The translations under genes were made by a program, and so were the position numbers. Below are positions 5,815 through 8,039 of a stretch of DNA of 8,039 nucleotides, piece after piece. Numbering within the stretch: position 1 is the first letter of the stretch; every line of letters starts with the position of its first letter. The DNA comes from Paenibacillus sp. (GTDB lineage: Bacteria; Bacillota; Bacilli; Paenibacillales; NBRC-103111): assembly GCA_029239545.1 (NCBI GenBank), contig JARBUQ010000190.1:1-8039 (forward strand), written 5' to 3'. The notes below the pieces were generated by a model. It made no database searches. It had not been told where the DNA came from and saw only the letters and a list, made by a program, of their open reading frames with translations.

Positions 5815-6993
5815 TTGTTAAAGCCAACGCTTGGTGTCATGACGCTATATTTGAATGCTAATCATCATATGGAGGAGCGCGTCTACTATCGCAAGTTAAT
5901 TGCGCAGGGCAAGAAGCTGGGTCTTCAGGTTATCGTCTTCACCCCCCAGGATGTCGATTACAGGAATGAACGAGTTCACGCCCACCTGTATGACCTGACG
6001 GAACAAACCTGGAGTCGAAAGTGGGTGGGCTTCCCGCACATTATTTACGATCGCTGCCGCTACCAACCGAATGAACGCTTCCGTCAATTCCAGAAATTCA
6101 GGGCGATCTATGGCAACAGGCTCGTATTCCTGAATCGGCCAATCGGCAACAAATGGGCTGTTCATCAGCTGTTATATCGCAATTCATCCATTCGCCCCTA
6201 CTTGCCGGTTACAAGGGTGTATCGCTCATCAAGCGACATCACGGAATTTGTAAAACATCGCAGTCTCGTCTACATGAAACCGATAAACGGTACAGGTGGA
6301 CGCGGCATTCTGAGAATCGAAAAGCAGCGCAGCGGAATGTACCTGATTCAAGGCCGAGACCGCAGCCGCAAAATTATATCCCCTCGGCTTGCCACGGATA
6401 AGCAGATTGGCATGAAGCTGGCGGGCTGGGACCTGAAGGACAGATACTTGATTCAACAAGGAATTCAGAGCAAGATGAGTGACGGCCGGGTTCATGACTT
6501 CCGCCTGCTTATTCAGAAGAACGGCAATGGACAGTGGGAAGTGACCGGCTGCGCAGGTCGAGTCGGACCTAAACGCAGTATTACATCCAATCTGCATGGA
6601 GGCGGAGAAGCCGTTCCCCTTCTCACACTTCTAAGGCAGAAGTTCTCGCCGGACACCGTTACCCAGATCATCAAGGAAATTACTACCATGAGCCATGCAG
6701 TAGCGGAATTTCTCGAGAGAAATTACGGCAAGTTATGCGAGCTCGGATTAGACATTGCCGTCGACCCTAATGGACATCCTTGGTTATTGGAGCTGAATCC
6801 GAAGCCCGCGCGCGAAGTATTCGCCAGGATCGGTGAGCTCGATACGTATGCCAAGGCCGTATCCCGGCCGCTGGAATATGCATTGTGGGTATATAACGGA
6901 GGCAAGCGTCAACCGGACTCGAGTGCTAACAAATCTACCGAGATTGATTGGGCACAAGAATCCACCGGGAATGGAACGAGCAGCGGAAGCTGA
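5815..6993 (+). CDS. YheC/YheD family ATP-grasp protein, short form with extra polar tail, cluster gene 5
   Basis: A short-form member of 392 residues from the TTG at 5815; a GTG at 5803 would give 396. I prefer TTG because of its ribosome binding site, but the choice is uncertain. Motifs: FPHIIYDRC (73-81), NKWAVHQLL (112-120), YMKP with K155, loop GTGGRG (159-164, arginine instead of lysine), IQQG (213-216), DFR (228-230), NLHGGG (259-264), ELGLD (309-313) and ELNPKP (326-331), where paralogs have E-A/V-N-S-K-P. YDRC, the KWxVHQ segment, SIRxxLP and N-L-x-GGG make gene 2 its closest relative here. About 30 residues at the C terminus (GGKRQPDSSANK onward, ending GTSSGS) are polar, low in complexity and absent from the other four. 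It is separated from gene 4 by about 70 bases without a clear terminator, so it may be cotranscribed or have its own weak promoter. It ends before a strong terminator. Confidence 0.9.
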   Translation: MLKPTLGVMTLYLNANHHMEERVYYRKLIAQGKKLGLQVIVFTPQDVDYRNERVHAHLYDLTEQTWSRKWVGFPHIIYDRCRYQPNERFRQFQKFRAIYGNRLVFLNRPIGNKWAVHQLLYRNSSIRPYLPVTRVYRSSSDITEFVKHRSLVYMKPINGTGGRGILRIEKQRSGMYLIQGRDRSRKIISPRLATDKQIGMKLAGWDLKDRYLIQQGIQSKMSDGRVHDFRLLIQKNGNGQWEVTGCAGRVGPKRSITSNLHGGGEAVPLLTLLRQKFSPDTVTQIIKEITTMSHAVAEFLERNYGKLCELGLDIAVDPNGHPWLLELNPKPAREVFARIGELDTYAKAVSRPLEYALWVYNGGKRQPDSSANKSTEIDWAQESTGNGTSSGS

Positions 6994-7010
6994 TTAGGCA
7001 TGCAAGGCAT

Positions 7011-7061
7011 ACGAACAAGAAGACCGTCCAGTGAAATTCACCGGACGGTCTTCTTGTTCGT
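7011..7061. terminator. Long bidirectional terminator between convergent genes
   Basis: ACGAACAAGAAGACCGTCC (7011-7029) pairs perfectly over 19 bases with 7043-7061; the 13-base interior can extend it with GTG/CAC. The GC-rich core (GACCGTCC/GGACGGTC) is flanked by A-rich 5' and T-rich 3' sequence on both strands (AAGAA and TTCTT), as in two-way terminators. It begins 17 bases past the stop of ATP-grasp gene 5 and ends 3 bases past the stop of the leftward permease gene, so it probably serves both. Confidence 0.85.
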
Positions 7062-7063
7062 GC

Positions 7064-8039
7064 TTATACGTCTCTTCGGAGTGCCTTCAGCACATCCACT
7101 TGAGTTGCGCGTATGGCAGGACGCAGTCCTGACAGCATCGCAACCAACAGGCTGATTCCAACGCATATCACAGTAAGCGTGAGTGGAATGTACGAGAACA
7201 TCAGCCCTTCCGGTGGCTTCTCGCCGAGGAAGTTCGAGATCACGAACGGAAGCGCAAGATTAACCGAAATACTGATTCCATAGGAGACAATCGTTCCAAT
7301 TATAGCCCCCAACAATCCGATATAAGTGCTTTCGATCAAGAAAATACTTTTCACCGTAGAGGGGTGTGCTCCAATGGCCTTCATAATCCCGATATCCTGA
7401 GCCCGCTCTGTTACAGCCATGGACATCGTATTGAATATCCCAATGGATGCAATCAGGACCGCAATCGTACCTACTAACAGAAGCCCAATTTTCATAATTG
7501 TGAACATAATATTAACTTCTTTCAGTTCATTGACAATCGAATGGCTTGCGTAGCTTTTCTCCTTCAGGATCGTGTCTATTGCCTCCACATTCGCCACATC
7601 ATCCGCGTAGGCGTGAACGTCATCATACACTCTTACTCCTGCTTGCTGGACCGGCATTCTGCTTCTATCCTCATCAGGATAATTGATTCTTCCGCGCGGA
7701 GTCTGCGTGAATTCTTCAATTTGCTTCAAGATGGCTTCCGAAATGTAAACAGACTGATCTTTATTCCATTCCCTTGTAGGGGCGGACGTAATCCCCACGA
7801 TCGTAACTGAAATGACTTTAGTCTGCTCCACCTTATTAATCAGCTGCTTCACTTCCATATTCAGCTTCTGATTCAATACCGGAGGACCTGGCTTGGCTGT
7901 CTGCCCTTGTGTGGAATCCGAACCATTCGTTCCCTCCCCTTCCTGGGTTACATCCCCCGGCTTGCGGAGCGTATCCGCGAAATTGTAACCCACAATGATT
8001 TCATTATCGTTCTGAGGCATACGTCCCTCTGAAAGCTCG
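7064..8039 (-). CDS. ABC transporter permease of MacB/FtsX type, C-terminal part (runs off right edge)
   Basis: The frame is open to the window edge (ELSEGR precedes the first in-window methionine at 8020), so the ATG at 8020 is not the start and the N terminus lies outside. The visible 324 residues hold the end of a MacB-like extracytoplasmic domain, including the typical GRMPQNDNEIIVG segment, followed by a polar glycine/threonine/glutamine-rich insertion (about residues 22-51 counted from the methionine at 8020). Then comes an FtsX domain with three membrane segments (about 175-198, 232-256, 277-300). The cytoplasmic loop after the first segment has the family signature TERAQDIGIMKAIGA. 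The C terminus VDVLKALRRDV is typical. Such permeases pair with a LolD/MacB-type ATPase, expected upstream beyond the edge, and export or resist peptides, lipoproteins or antibiotics; the substrate cannot be told. It is convergent to the ATP-grasp cluster and shares its terminator, with no sign of functional linkage. Confidence 0.9.
   Translation of the reverse strand, partial: ELSEGRMPQNDNEIIVGYNFADTLRKPGDVTQEGEGTNGSDSTQGQTAKPGPPVLNQKLNMEVKQLINKVEQTKVISVTIVGITSAPTREWNKDQSVYISEAILKQIEEFTQTPRGRINYPDEDRSRMPVQQAGVRVYDDVHAYADDVANVEAIDTILKEKSYASHSIVNELKEVNIMFTIMKIGLLLVGTIAVLIASIGIFNTMSMAVTERAQDIGIMKAIGAHPSTVKSIFLIESTYIGLLGAIIGTIVSYGISISVNLALPFVISNFLGEKPPEGLMFSYIPLTLTVICVGISLLVAMLSGLRPAIRATQVDVLKALRRDV

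Noticed and set aside
7541..7810. Open frame of 89 codons on the plus strand
   Set aside because: It is antisense to the well-supported ABC permease and has no start signals.
1..8039. CRISPR arrays, tRNA or rRNA genes, full insertion sequences
   Set aside because: No regularly spaced repeats, no cloverleaf or rRNA-like sequence, and no transposase reading frame seen on either strand.

Overview
The window reads as a piece of a spore-forming Firmicutes chromosome, most likely Paenibacillaceae. This is inferred from gene content (a tandem family of YheC/YheD spore-coat-associated ATP-grasp proteins), strong AGGAGG-type ribosome binding sites and mother-cell-sigma-like promoter motifs. No species can be fixed from the sequence alone.

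Layout. At the left edge an intrinsic terminator (23-63) closes a small leftward gene (361-77) for a 94-residue protein with two predicted membrane segments. A 352-base divergent intergenic region follows. It holds an outward-facing 11-base motif pair (CATATGATGAA, once on each strand) that resembles SigE/SigK -10 elements, and then a striking 108-base element (581-688) bounded by perfect 16-base inverted repeats. Immediately after it begins a rightward run of five consecutive genes (714-6993), all ATP-grasp proteins of the YheC/YheD family. They alternate long-short-long-short-short (456, 373, 455, 387 and about 392 residues). Genes 1-4 are packed with gaps of 9 and 2 bases and one 4-base ATGA overlap; gene 5 follows a gap of about 70 bases. 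A 19-bp hairpin (7011-7061) separates this run from a convergent leftward gene, the C-terminal part of a MacB/FtsX-type ABC transporter permease that runs off the right edge.

How the genes may work together. The five paralogs keep most of the ATP-grasp signature (KP plus a glycine loop, a DFR-type strand, E-x-N-x-KP near the C terminus). They are therefore probably ATP-dependent carboxylate-amine or carboxylate-thiol ligases, or derived scaffold proteins, made together during sporulation. The two long members carry an extra N-terminal domain of about 95 residues, as in B. subtilis YheD; the three short ones resemble YheC. Motif comparison suggests genes 2 and 5 are sister copies and genes 3 and 4 share other features. 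Gene 3 lacks the basic residue of the glycine-rich loop. The substrate of this family is not known to me. The array plus the palindromic leader element is the most interesting part of the window.
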